Translations under genes and position numbers: made by a program
Shown here: piece by piece, positions 6,729-14,338 of the stretch
How the letters are laid out: each line of letters opens with the position of its first letter
How positions within the stretch are numbered: position 1 is the stretch's first letter
From: Chloroflexota bacterium
Lineage (GTDB): Bacteria; Chloroflexota; Dehalococcoidia; JACQGW01
Assembly (NCBI GenBank): GCA_016199325.1
Contig: JACQGW010000232.1
Coordinates: forward strand, 1-28,709
Reading direction: 5' to 3'
Length of the DNA stretch: 28,709 bases
Notes under the pieces: model-generated
The model's input: only the letters and a program-made list of their open reading frames with translations
Told to the model about the DNA's origin: nothing
Database searches by the model: none

Positions 6729-7403
6729 ATGCAGCGCATTCTGGTCGTCGACGACGATCCGGCCGTGCTCAGCGTCCTCAAGCGCGGCCTGGCGTACGAG
6801 GGCTTTGCGGTGGACACAGCGGGCTCAGGGAGCGAGGGGCTTGCCATCGCACGCGACCGCCCCCCGGACCTGGTGATTCTCGACGTCATGATGCCCGGCC
6901 TGGACGGCCTCCAGGTGCTCGACCGGCTCCGCGCGGCCGACGTCCAGCTCCCAATTCTCTTGCTGACGGCGCGAGATGCGCCCGCCGATCAGGTTCAGGG
7001 GCTCGAGCGCGGAGCCGACGACTACGTCGTCAAGCCCTTCACCTTCGAAGTGCTCCTGGCGCGGGTGCGGGCGCTGCTCCGGCGGCGCGAGGCCGACCGC
7101 CCGCCCGTGCTCCGCTTCGCCGACCTCAGCCTGGATACCGGCACGCGTCGCGCCCGGCGGGGAGACCGCGAGATCGACCTGACCAGCACCGAATACGATT
7201 TGCTCCGCCAGTTCCTGGAGCATCCCCGGCGGGTGCTGCCGAAGGACTTCCTGATGGACCGGGTCTGGGGCTATGACTTCGGCGGCAACACCAACGTGCT
7301 GGAGGTGTACGTCAAGCAGCTCCGGCAGAAGCTCGAAGCGGCAGATGAGCCGCGCCTGATCCACACGCTGCGCGGAGCCGGCTACGTCCTCCGGGAATCC
7401 TGA
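6729..7403 (+). CDS. OmpR/PhoB-family response regulator
   Basis: The 224-residue protein has an N-terminal receiver domain (about 1-115) with the acidic pair D8/D9, phospho-acceptor D52 in VILDVMMPG, T80 and K102 in the VVKPF motif. A C-terminal winged-helix DNA-binding domain (about 128-224) follows, with the DLTSTEYDLLRQFLEHP helix, VWGYDFGGNTNVLEVYVKQL and the final TLRGAGYVLRE hairpin. This is the classical transcription-factor layout, most like MprA/TcrA-type regulators. It is followed with no gap by its sensor kinase. The signal is unknown; the preceding genes suggest metal or envelope stress, which is an inference. Confidence 0.96.
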   Translation: MQRILVVDDDPAVLSVLKRGLAYEGFAVDTAGSGSEGLAIARDRPPDLVILDVMMPGLDGLQVLDRLRAADVQLPILLLTARDAPADQVQGLERGADDYVVKPFTFEVLLARVRALLRRREADRPPVLRFADLSLDTGTRRARRGDREIDLTSTEYDLLRQFLEHPRRVLPKDFLMDRVWGYDFGGNTNVLEVYVKQLRQKLEAADEPRLIHTLRGAGYVLRES

Positions 7404-8870
7404 ATGGCCCAGCGATCCTGTCGCCGTGTCCGATGGACGCTTCTATCGATGTCTCTTCGCCTACGACTGGCGCTCTGGTACGGCAGCCTGACGGGTCTCG
7501 TCATCATGGCGGTGAGCCTGCTGGCCTATGCTGCCCACAGCCGGGCGCTCTACGATCAGGTGGATCGGTCGCTCGTGGGAGCCGTCGAGCACGTCGTCGG
7601 GGCATACACCGTGCAGCAGACGTCCCACGAGCTGACGGCAATGCTCTCGACGCCGATCTTGCCGAACGTGGCCGTGCGAGTCCACGGACCCAACGGCGAC
7701 GTGCTGGCCGCCTCGCCGAATGCCGGCCTGCTGCCCGCCGTCGACCCCCGCGAGGTGCTGGCCCGCCCGTCCGGCCCGGCCTTCGACGCGATCGTCGGGC
7801 TGGCACCGCCGTTCGCGACCGTGGACTCGGGCCGCGGTGCCTTCGGCCTGATCCCCGGCTCGGACCGCAGTCGATGGCGGCTCTACGCCGTGCCGGTCGA
7901 CGGAATGGCCGGCTATCTCCTGGCGGCGACGCCGCTCGGCGGGACCGACGCCGCGGTCGAGACCTTTCGCCGGCTGGTGCCGGTGCTCACCCTGATCGGC
8001 GCCGTCATCACCCTGGTCGGCGGCGGGCTGATCGCCGGCCGCGCGCTGCGGCCGGTCGCGTTGCTGACCCAGACGGCCGGCGCCATTGCGCGGTCCCGCA
8101 GCTTTGCCCAGCGGGTTCCCGTGGGAACCCGCGGCGATGAGCTGGGACGGCTGGCGGCGACGTTCAACGAGATGTTGTCCAGCCTGGAGCAGGCGTACCA
8201 TGCCCAGCAGCGCTTTGTCGCCGACGCCAGCCACGAGCTGCGGGCGCCGCTCACCGCCATCCAGGCCAACCTCGAGCTCCTCGAGCGCCGACCGGAGATG
8301 GCACCCGCCGAGCAGCGAGAGGCCATCGATGAAGCCTGCCGGGAGGCCCGTCGCCTGGCGCACCTGGTGGCGGATCTGCTCGCGCTGGCTCGGGCCGACG
8401 CCGGCGTGCCGCTGCGCCGCCGGCGGGTCGAGCTGGACCGGGTGCTGCTCGACGCGCTCGGCGACGCCCGCCATCTGGCGCGGGGCCAGCAGATTCAGCT
8501 CGACCGGATCGATCCCACTCTGGTCGAGGGCGACCCGGACCGGCTGAAGCAACTGCTCCTCATCCTGCTCGACAATGCGCTCAAGTACACGCCGGCGGGT
8601 GGGCAGGTCACGCTTGGCCTTCAGCAGCACAGCCCGGTCGCGATCGTCGTCGTCCAGGACACCGGGATCGGGATCTCGCCTGAAGACCTGCCCCACGTCT
8701 TCGAGCGTTTCTACCGCGCCGATCCGGCCCGAGCGCCCGATCCTGGTGGAACGGGACTGGGCCTGCCGATCGCCGAATGGATTGCCCAGCAGCACGGCGG
8801 CAGCATCAGCCTCACCAGCGAGCGGGGGAAGGGGACAACGGCGACGGTGCGGTTGCCGATGCTGCAATGA
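7404..8870 (+). CDS. Sensor histidine kinase (HAMP, HisKA, HATPase)
   Basis: The 488-residue membrane kinase pairs with the response regulator, whose stop codon it directly abuts. It has a first transmembrane helix (about 24-43), an extracytoplasmic sensor region (about 44-185), a second helix (about 190-212) and a HAMP domain. The dimerisation helix has phospho-acceptor H277 in FVADASHELRAPLTAIQANL. The ATPase domain has N-box LLLILLDNALKYTPAGG, G1 VQDTGIGIS, F-box VFERFYRAD and G2 GGTGLGLPIAEW. The ATG at 7404 is used here; an in-frame ATG at 7452 (MSLRLRLALWYG), just before the first helix, is equally plausible. The sensor region shows no known ligand fold and no clear metal motif. Confidence 0.95.
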   Translation: MAQRSCRRVRWTLLSMSLRLRLALWYGSLTGLVIMAVSLLAYAAHSRALYDQVDRSLVGAVEHVVGAYTVQQTSHELTAMLSTPILPNVAVRVHGPNGDVLAASPNAGLLPAVDPREVLARPSGPAFDAIVGLAPPFATVDSGRGAFGLIPGSDRSRWRLYAVPVDGMAGYLLAATPLGGTDAAVETFRRLVPVLTLIGAVITLVGGGLIAGRALRPVALLTQTAGAIARSRSFAQRVPVGTRGDELGRLAATFNEMLSSLEQAYHAQQRFVADASHELRAPLTAIQANLELLERRPEMAPAEQREAIDEACREARRLAHLVADLLALARADAGVPLRRRRVELDRVLLDALGDARHLARGQQIQLDRIDPTLVEGDPDRLKQLLLILLDNALKYTPAGGQVTLGLQQHSPVAIVVVQDTGIGISPEDLPHVFERFYRADPARAPDPGGTGLGLPIAEWIAQQHGGSISLTSERGKGTTATVRLPMLQ

Positions 8871-8872
8871 CG

Positions 8873-8915
8873 GGTTTGTGGTTTGTGGTTTGTGGTTCCT
8901 GGTTTGGGGTTGGGG
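8873..8915. repeat. GGTTTGTGGTTT repeat in the convergent spacer
   Basis: The 51-base spacer between the kinase and Nudix stops is almost wholly GGTTTGTGGTTTGTGG-type repeat, ending GGTTCCTGGTTTGGGG. Related sequence occurs at 23517-23540 and, as GGTTTCTGG, at 25171-25252. I see no terminator hairpin. Confidence 0.6.
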
Positions 8916-8921
8916 GCGAGC

Positions 8922-9500
8922 TTACTCCAGTCCCACCGTCAGTGCAAGTGCGATGGCGGCGGCCGAAGCGAGCAGGGCGATTTCGCCCCGATGGATCGCC
9001 TGCCCGAACTGCCTGGGGTCCAGCAGCTCGACCTGGACGATCTCGGTGTCGTCGTCCTGGTTGCCGGCAGTCACCGGCCTCGCCTGTCTGGCGAGGAAGA
9101 TGTGGGCGGTGCCGCCCTGGCGATTGCTGTCGACGACGAAGCGCCCGAGGGAGGTCCAGTCGGTTGCAGCGTAGCCGGTCTCTTCCAGCAGCTCGCGCTG
9201 AGCGGCTGCCAGCGGCGTCTCGCCCGGCTCGACCAGACCCGCCGGCGCGCTGAGGACAATCCGTCGCGGTCCGTGGCGGTAGCCGCGCACCATTACCAAC
9301 TGGCCGTCGGGCGTCACCGCCGCGACCACCGCGAACTCCGGCATGACGACCCGGTAGAAATCGTCCAGGACGCGGCCCCCGGGGAGCTGAACCTGCTCTC
9401 GGTACACCTCCAGCCAGGGCGGCGCCGAAAGCAGGTGCTCGGCGTCCAGCACCGTCCAGGGCCGCAGCTCCACCGGACCTTCGTCGGGAGCGGGCTTCAC
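8922..9500 (-). CDS. Nudix hydrolase (ADP-ribose pyrophosphatase-like)
   Basis: The 192-residue protein has a complete Nudix box, G-x5-E-x7-REL-x-EE-x-GY, in GLVEPGETPLAAAQRELLEE-TGY, which binds the catalytic Mg2+. The N-terminal PPWLEVYREQVQLPGGRVLD segment resembles ADP-ribose or nucleotide-sugar pyrophosphatases, which hydrolyse the diphosphate bond in the cytoplasm. It lies at the end of the glycan cluster, so a nucleotide-sugar substrate is possible. The GTG at 9500 is the only in-frame start that keeps the whole domain. The better ribosome binding site (AAAGGAG) belongs to an ATG at 9523 in another frame, so a one-base frameshift near the start is suspected. Confidence 0.88.
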   Translation of the reverse strand: MKPAPDEGPVELRPWTVLDAEHLLSAPPWLEVYREQVQLPGGRVLDDFYRVVMPEFAVVAAVTPDGQLVMVRGYRHGPRRIVLSAPAGLVEPGETPLAAAQRELLEETGYAATDWTSLGRFVVDSNRQGGTAHIFLARQARPVTAGNQDDDTEIVQVELLDPRQFGQAIHRGEIALLASAAAIALALTVGLE

Positions 9501-9523
9501 TGTCGGACCTCGAAAAGCCCCAT
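9497..9523 (-). other. Eight-codon mini-ORF or frameshifted Nudix N-terminus
   Basis: An ATG at 9523 overlaps the GT2 stop as TGATG and is preceded by AAAGGAG within the last GT2 codons. It encodes MGLFEVRQ and stops in a GTGA overlap with the Nudix GTG. One extra base, for example in the TTTT run, would join it to the Nudix frame as MGLFRGPTVKPAPDEG. It is either a coupling leader, a recent mutation or a base-call error. Confidence 0.4.
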
Positions 9524-10935
9524 CACCGTTCTCCTTTCGTCTGTTGCGCTCGATCTCCTGCTAGTCGGCCCAGGCGGGAGCTCAGCCGGCCGATGGCGGA
9601 CCCGTAGAGGCGCGGATCGCGCAGGATCGCGGGAGCCGTGCCGATGGCCGTTCTGAGCAGACGTGCGGAATGGCGGGGGCTGCGGCGAAGGGCGAGCTTC
9701 GCCATGACCAGGAGGGCTGCCGCTTCCACCCGCGCCAGCGTCTCATCGGCCGCCGGCGCCTCGCCGGACCGCAGGGCCGCAATGGTGTCCCGCAGACGGC
9801 GAAGCCGCCGATCCGCCAGATCATCCGAGACGGCCGACGGCAACGGCGACCAGTGGGCGTAGCGCGCCGCCAGGTCGAACGGATCGACCTCGCGTCGTGC
9901 CAGGGCCAGCGCCTCCCGGAGATGATCGGCGGCTTTCTCCTCGTTCCCGGCCGCCTCGTAGCGCAGGCTGGCCAGGAGGTGCTGCTCTCGAACGCTGGCA
10001 AGCTTCAGCGCCTCGCCGAGGACGCCCGCCGCAGGGTGCGCAAACGCCCGATCCAGTGTGGCGAACGAATCGGCGGTCATCCGCTGCGGGTTCGAGGACA
10101 TGTTGGCCGCGTGGATCCGGTAGAGGGCGAGGGGCTCGGCCGCGGCGGCGAACGGGCAGCCTGCCAGAGCAAGCCGGATCCAGAGGTCCCAGTCGGCGCT
10201 GGGCGAGAGCCCCGGCTCGAACAGGCCGACCCGATCGAGCCAGACGGCGCGCACCATCACGGTCAGCACGCCGATCTCGTTTCTGGGCAGCACACACCGG
10301 ATGGAGCCGGGCGTGGGAGCTCGTAGAAACTCGTAGGAGCTCGTGGGAGCTCGTAGAAACTCGTAGGAGCTCGTGGGAGCTCGTGGGAGCTCTGTCGTGC
10401 TGCGATCTGTCATGCTGAGCCGCAGCGAAGCATCTCCCGGGCTCGCTACAGCCTGGCGGTCGGCGCCTGTGCCCGGGAGCCGTCGCGGTCGCGGGGGGAA
10501 GAGTCCTGTCACCCGCGCTTGGCCCACTATGCACAGATCGGCATCGACCAGGTAGTACCCGGCATAGACGAGCCCGGCGTCCGGCATCGCCCGCAGGACG
10601 GCCATCTGCGCTGCCAGCTTCCCCGGCAGCCACACGTCGTCGGAATCGAGAAAGGCGATGTACTCGCCCCGCGCCCGGCGGATGCCGCTGTTCCTGGCGG
10701 CGGCCAGGCCAGCATTCGATTGGACCAACTGGCAAACCCGCTCGCCGTACCGCGCCACGACGTCGAAGGCCTCGTCGGTCGACCCGTCGTTGACGACGAT
10801 GATCTCCGTGTTGCCGTACGTCTGGCCCAGCGCGCTCTCGATGGCCTGGCCAACGTACTGCGCCTGGTTGTAGGTAGGAATGATCACGCTGACCAGCCCC
10901 GGGATCACCGATCTCTCGTCTCCTGGTCCCCCCAC
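9523..10935 (-). CDS. Family 2 glycosyltransferase with in-frame repeat insertion
   Basis: The 470-residue protein begins with a GT-A domain. It has VSVIIPTYNQAQYVGQAIES, EIIVVNDGSTDEAF, the NAGLAAARNSGIRRARGEYI motif and the metal-binding D-S-D in FLDSDDVW, then a distal ADWDLWIRLA acceptor segment. The C-terminal third is helical with TPR-like spacing. Between about residues 150 and 210 the normal sequence is interrupted by a repeat-encoded insert. It includes two perfect copies of SSYEFLRAPT and a half hairpin repeat, after which the family sequence resumes in frame (NEIGVLTVMVRAVWLDRVGL). The insert lies on a loop between the donor and acceptor parts. The GTG start follows GGGGGG; a later GTG at 10908 is possible. 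Activity may be altered. Confidence 0.87.
   Translation of the reverse strand: MGGPGDERSVIPGLVSVIIPTYNQAQYVGQAIESALGQTYGNTEIIVVNDGSTDEAFDVVARYGERVCQLVQSNAGLAAARNSGIRRARGEYIAFLDSDDVWLPGKLAAQMAVLRAMPDAGLVYAGYYLVDADLCIVGQARVTGLFPPRPRRLPGTGADRQAVASPGDASLRLSMTDRSTTELPRAPTSSYEFLRAPTSSYEFLRAPTPGSIRCVLPRNEIGVLTVMVRAVWLDRVGLFEPGLSPSADWDLWIRLALAGCPFAAAAEPLALYRIHAANMSSNPQRMTADSFATLDRAFAHPAAGVLGEALKLASVREQHLLASLRYEAAGNEEKAADHLREALALARREVDPFDLAARYAHWSPLPSAVSDDLADRRLRRLRDTIAALRSGEAPAADETLARVEAAALLVMAKLALRRSPRHSARLLRTAIGTAPAILRDPRLYGSAIGRLSSRLGRLAGDRAQQTKGER
10311..10390. repeat. Eight tandem decamers inside the GT2 gene
   Basis: Ten-base units of the forms TCGTAGAAAC, TCGTAGGAGC and TCGTGGGAGC are arrayed eight times. 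The order of three units is duplicated exactly as a 30-base block (10321-10350 and 10351-10380). The 30-base period keeps the reading frame and yields ten-residue protein repeats. The first unit differs by one base (GCGTGGGAGC). Similar CTCGTGGG units occur at 23630-23705. Confidence 0.9.
10409..10442. repeat. Half copy of the GTCATGCTGAG hairpin repeat, inside the GT2 gene
   Basis: GTCATGCTGAGCCGCAGCGA and the following AGCATCTCCCGGGC match one arm of the full hairpin at 23880-23967 with few differences. It lies next to the decamer array and is translated as part of the GT2 insert. Confidence 0.8.
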
Positions 10936-10944
10936 GGATCCCCC

Positions 10945-12126
10945 CTACACCAGCCGTGCCCAGCGCGCCCATCGCTCCGTGGTCCGCATGGCCTGGTCGA
11001 AGCTCGCCATCGGGCCAAAGCCGAGCAGTTGCTTCGCCTTGTCGTTGGCGAACGCCGTCCGACCGGCATAGATCTCCAGGAGCCCCGCCGGCGGGAACCG
11101 ACGCTCGTCTCGTGGCGGATAGTCCGCCGGGTCTGTTCCCGCGGTCGACGACCGGAACAGCCGTTGCTTCACTCGGCTGCGCACAGCCCTGGGGGTCCGC
11201 AACCGGATCGCGTCGACCAGCGGCCACAGGGAATCCGTCTTCAAGACCCGTTGCCAGGCGAACGCCGCCGATGGCAAGACAATACTCGACCAGGTATCCT
11301 GGCCGACTGCGCGCGCCTTTTCGAGCAGCGAAGGACGGAGCATCGCCGCCAGCTCCGGCGAGCTCGCCGAATGGAGCGGCGTCCCGCCCAACCAGGCGGC
11401 ATAGTGTTCGTACCAGGTCCGCCAGCTCACCTGGTCGTCGGTCACGAAGAACGCTTCGCCGACCGCTGCCTCCTCTCGAATCGCACGCAGGATCGCCTCG
11501 ACGGCGTTGTCGACGAACACGGCGTTCGACGCGTGATGCCCGCCGTCGACCAGTGTGACGTAGTCGTCCCGAATGTGGGAGAGCGGGGTGACCGTCCACG
11601 GCGCCGAGAAGGGGCCATAGATGTGGCCCATCCGCAAGACGGTTGCCGGCAGATTCCGTTGCCGAATCAGCCTCCAGATGCTCTCCTCTGCATCGATTTT
11701 GTCATCGCAGTAGGTATCGCCAGAGCGGACAAAGGGGGTCCGTTCATCGACCTGTCCGGGCGGTGAGTACGAGTAGACCACGATGGTGCTCACATGCACG
11801 AATCGCTGGACGCCCCCGGCCAGGGCGGCTTCGGCGAGCAGCCGCGTGCCGTCGACCGTTATCTGTCGTCTGGTCGTCCGACCGCCGGCTGTGCCGTACG
11901 CACAGTGGACGACCACGTCACACCCCGCGATGGCCCGCTCGACGTCGGCCGCGTCGGCGATGTCCGCCCAGACGATCTCGACCGGCAAGCGCGCCAGCCG
12001 AACGGCACCGCCGGGTCGATGAGCCATCGCCCTGACCGGGATGCCCTCCCCCAACACCAGCCGCTCGACCAGTCGGCAGCCAAGGAAGCCGCCTGCCCCG
12101 CTGACGAGGATGCGCCGAGGCCTCAT
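10945..12126 (-). CDS. NAD-dependent epimerase/dehydratase (extended SDR)
   Basis: The 393-residue protein opens with ILVSGAGGFLGCRLVERLVL, the Rossmann GxxGxxG motif that binds NAD(P). It has the ADIADAADVERAIAGCDVVV strand and a YCDDK segment standing for the catalytic YxxxK, then the HIYGPFS loop typical of nucleotide-sugar epimerases and dehydratases. Such enzymes epimerise, dehydrate or reduce sugar nucleotides; which reaction is not visible. It overlaps the Gfo/Idh gene by an ATGA and precedes GT2 by 9 bases, so it lies in the glycan operon and probably makes or modifies a sugar donor. Confidence 0.9.
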   Translation of the reverse strand: MRPRRILVSGAGGFLGCRLVERLVLGEGIPVRAMAHRPGGAVRLARLPVEIVWADIADAADVERAIAGCDVVVHCAYGTAGGRTTRRQITVDGTRLLAEAALAGGVQRFVHVSTIVVYSYSPPGQVDERTPFVRSGDTYCDDKIDAEESIWRLIRQRNLPATVLRMGHIYGPFSAPWTVTPLSHIRDDYVTLVDGGHHASNAVFVDNAVEAILRAIREEAAVGEAFFVTDDQVSWRTWYEHYAAWLGGTPLHSASSPELAAMLRPSLLEKARAVGQDTWSSIVLPSAAFAWQRVLKTDSLWPLVDAIRLRTPRAVRSRVKQRLFRSSTAGTDPADYPPRDERRFPPAGLLEIYAGRTAFANDKAKQLLGFGPMASFDQAMRTTERWARWARLV

Positions 12127-13178
12127 GTCACCGTCTCTTCCTGGAAGAGTATCCTCTGGTCCAGGCCGAAGTCCACCCAGGGCTCCGGCAGAGGCTGCCG
12201 CGCGTCGTAGCAGGACGCAATCAAGCGAATGACCGGGATGGCGGTTGCTCCAGCATTCAACGGATCGGCGCCCATGCTGATCGCCGTGCAGAAGTCGGAG
12301 AGCTGCGCCTCGAAGAACGACTGTACCCCCCGGTCCTCGGCGTCTGATCGGGTGCCGAAGGCGAGCCGTATCGGCTCCGGGCCGAGTCGCCGATCGGTGA
12401 ACCAGAGCTGGTCAGGCGCGTTGACCGGCGACTCCATCGTGCCGAAGGACGTGATCACCTGGAACGTGTTTCGCAGCCTCCGGGTTCGGCTCAGCTCCAC
12501 TCGGACGGGGATCTGGTGATTGCGCCACGGAACCGAGAAGCGGACCTCACAGTCCGTTTCGACTCCACTCGCCGAGTTGTCCCGGTACGACTCCAGACTC
12601 ACGTCGGGGCTACCAAACCACCACAGGACCCGGTCGAGGGTGTGGCTACCGGTGTCGACGAGCACCCCGCCGCCGGCCCTGCAGCGCTCCAGCATGAAGC
12701 GTGACTGCGCATCCCAGTCGTGCGGCCAGCCCTCCTCGGCGTCGATCCGCTCCACGGCGCCCAACCATTCGCTCTGGATGGCCCTTCGGACAAAGGCCGC
12801 GTTCGGGTAGTAGCGGCGAAAGACGCCCGCGGCCAGGACCAGCCTTCGTTCCTTTGCCATCCCCACCAGCCGCTCGGCATCGGCCACCGCGATCGCGAGT
12901 GGTTTCTCACAGAGGACGTGGATTCCTCGCATCAAGAAGAACTCAGCCATCGGTGCGTGCAGATAGTGCGGCGTCGCGATCAGCACGGCGTCGACGTCGG
13001 CCACCTGCGCGTACTCGGCGGTGACGTTCGAGATGCCATGCTCAGCGGCCAGCGCCTTCACGCGATCGACCTGAACGTCGACAAGCCACGTCGCCCTTGC
13101 CCCGGCCAGACGGCGAATTGCCGGAAGATGCAGGCTCTGGACGACGGCGCCACAGCCGACGAAGCCGATGCGGATCAT
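12123..13178 (-). CDS. Gfo/Idh/MocA-family oxidoreductase
   Basis: The start at ATG 13178 (MIRIGFVGCGAVVQSLHL) overlaps the preceding gene as ATGA and opens directly with the Rossmann strand; the open frame further upstream lacks any family resemblance. The 351-residue protein has the nucleotide-binding GCGAV turn, the VLCEKPLA motif with the conserved Lys of the family, and the VDTGSHTLDRVLWW segment with the catalytic-site D-x-x-x-H pattern. These enzymes oxidise or reduce ring hydroxyls of sugars and nucleotide sugars with NAD(P). In a cluster with an aminotransferase and an acetyltransferase it may form the keto-sugar substrate of transamination; this is an inference. Confidence 0.92.
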   Translation of the reverse strand: MIRIGFVGCGAVVQSLHLPAIRRLAGARATWLVDVQVDRVKALAAEHGISNVTAEYAQVADVDAVLIATPHYLHAPMAEFFLMRGIHVLCEKPLAIAVADAERLVGMAKERRLVLAAGVFRRYYPNAAFVRRAIQSEWLGAVERIDAEEGWPHDWDAQSRFMLERCRAGGGVLVDTGSHTLDRVLWWFGSPDVSLESYRDNSASGVETDCEVRFSVPWRNHQIPVRVELSRTRRLRNTFQVITSFGTMESPVNAPDQLWFTDRRLGPEPIRLAFGTRSDAEDRGVQSFFEAQLSDFCTAISMGADPLNAGATAIPVIRLIASCYDARQPLPEPWVDFGLDQRILFQEETVT

Positions 13179-14338
13179 GACGATCTCTCGGTCAGCATCT
13201 CGAACACCTGAACGTGTCGGTCGAGCCAGCGGCGCAGATCGAAACGCTCGACGGCCCGCTCTCTGGCGGCCTGGGAATAGCGGGGCAACGCATCGGCCAC
13301 CGTCAAGACGCACTCCGCCAGCTCAGCAGGATCGGGTGGGATGTCCCAGATCCAATCCAGCTCGGCCGGCACACCGGCGCCGGACTCGTCGTCGATCAGC
13401 TCGGCAGTCCCGCCGGTCTTCGAGCAAACGACCGGCAGGCCACAGGCCATCGCCTCGATCACCACGGTTGGACAGACGTCATAGTACTGGGTGTGCAGAA
13501 GGATGTGCGCCCGTCGGAAGACCGCCGGCGCCATCTGCTGGGTATAGGGTCCCGTGAATTCGACTCGATCCTCGACGCCAAGGCGTGACGCCAGACCGGC
13601 CACCTCGGCCATCATCGAAGGAGCGACCCGGCCGGCGACGATGAGCCGAGCCCTCACCCGCCGCCTGCCGATCGCCGCCAGCGTCTGGACCGCCGTCGGC
13701 AACCGGTTCCGATGATCGTGTGAGCCGGCAGCCAGCAAGACGAGATCCTCCCGGGATACGGCGTCTCCCGGCGAGAAGATGGTCGTATCGACGGCATTGT
13801 AGAGGATCTCCGATGGCCCCTGCCGCTTGCCCAGGAAATGGTCGGCCTCCAGACGGGCAAACGCGCTCTGGTAGAGCACGTAGTCGGCCCGGTGGAGCAG
13901 GGGAGCCATCGCAGCGTTGCCCGCCCGTGCGCGTTCGACGCCGTAGAAGAACGGGATGTAGGCTCCGTTCTGATTCCAGACCATCTTGATCCCCCGAGCC
14001 CGGGTAGCCGGCAGGAGCGCCGCCAGATCGGCGTAGTGGCTGCTGCTCACCGCATAGAGGACGTCGCACTGCCAGCCGGCATGCGGCAGGCACCGATGGA
14101 GGTACTGGTACTTGACCGCGCCGCCGCTCACGACCGCCTCCGGTCCCGGCACCGCGTGTGGGAAGCCGGCGTGCGCGTAGGAAACACGCATCGGCTCTCC
14201 GGCCGGCCGTGGCGCGCGGCGCGCCCGGTCCAGCTCTCCGGCTATATTCTGTGCCTGTCGAGCCAGGCGAGCCCGATCGATCACCCGGCGCACCGGCCGG
14301 CTCAGGGGCCGGAGCAGGCTCTTGATCGCGGCGTTCAT
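13175..14338 (-). CDS. Family 4-like glycosyltransferase (GT-B fold)
   Basis: ATG 14338 overlaps the upstream methyltransferase as ATGA and gives 387 residues. A basic N-terminal helix (SLLRPLSRPVRRVIDRARLA) suggests membrane association. The acceptor half contains SYAHAGFPHAV and a Gly-rich SGGAVKYQYLH stretch. The donor half has YNAVDTTIFSPGD, a central RLIVAGRV strand, VEFTGPY and the EAMACGLPVVCSKTGGTAEL motif, whose E-x7-E spacing binds the nucleotide-sugar. It transfers a sugar to the growing lipid-linked glycan on the cytoplasmic face. Neither donor nor acceptor can be deduced. Confidence 0.9.
   Translation of the reverse strand: MNAAIKSLLRPLSRPVRRVIDRARLARQAQNIAGELDRARRAPRPAGEPMRVSYAHAGFPHAVPGPEAVVSGGAVKYQYLHRCLPHAGWQCDVLYAVSSSHYADLAALLPATRARGIKMVWNQNGAYIPFFYGVERARAGNAAMAPLLHRADYVLYQSAFARLEADHFLGKRQGPSEILYNAVDTTIFSPGDAVSREDLVLLAAGSHDHRNRLPTAVQTLAAIGRRRVRARLIVAGRVAPSMMAEVAGLASRLGVEDRVEFTGPYTQQMAPAVFRRAHILLHTQYYDVCPTVVIEAMACGLPVVCSKTGGTAELIDDESGAGVPAELDWIWDIPPDPAELAECVLTVADALPRYSQAARERAVERFDLRRWLDRHVQVFEMLTERSS

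Noticed and set aside
10311..10390. CRISPR-like array
   Set aside because: The units are 10 bp, contiguous and without spacers, and they lie in a coding frame.
13179..13313. Upstream extension of the Gfo/Idh gene by 45 codons
   Set aside because: It overlaps the upstream glycosyltransferase deeply, and the Rossmann strand begins at the internal ATG, which forms an ATGA overlap.
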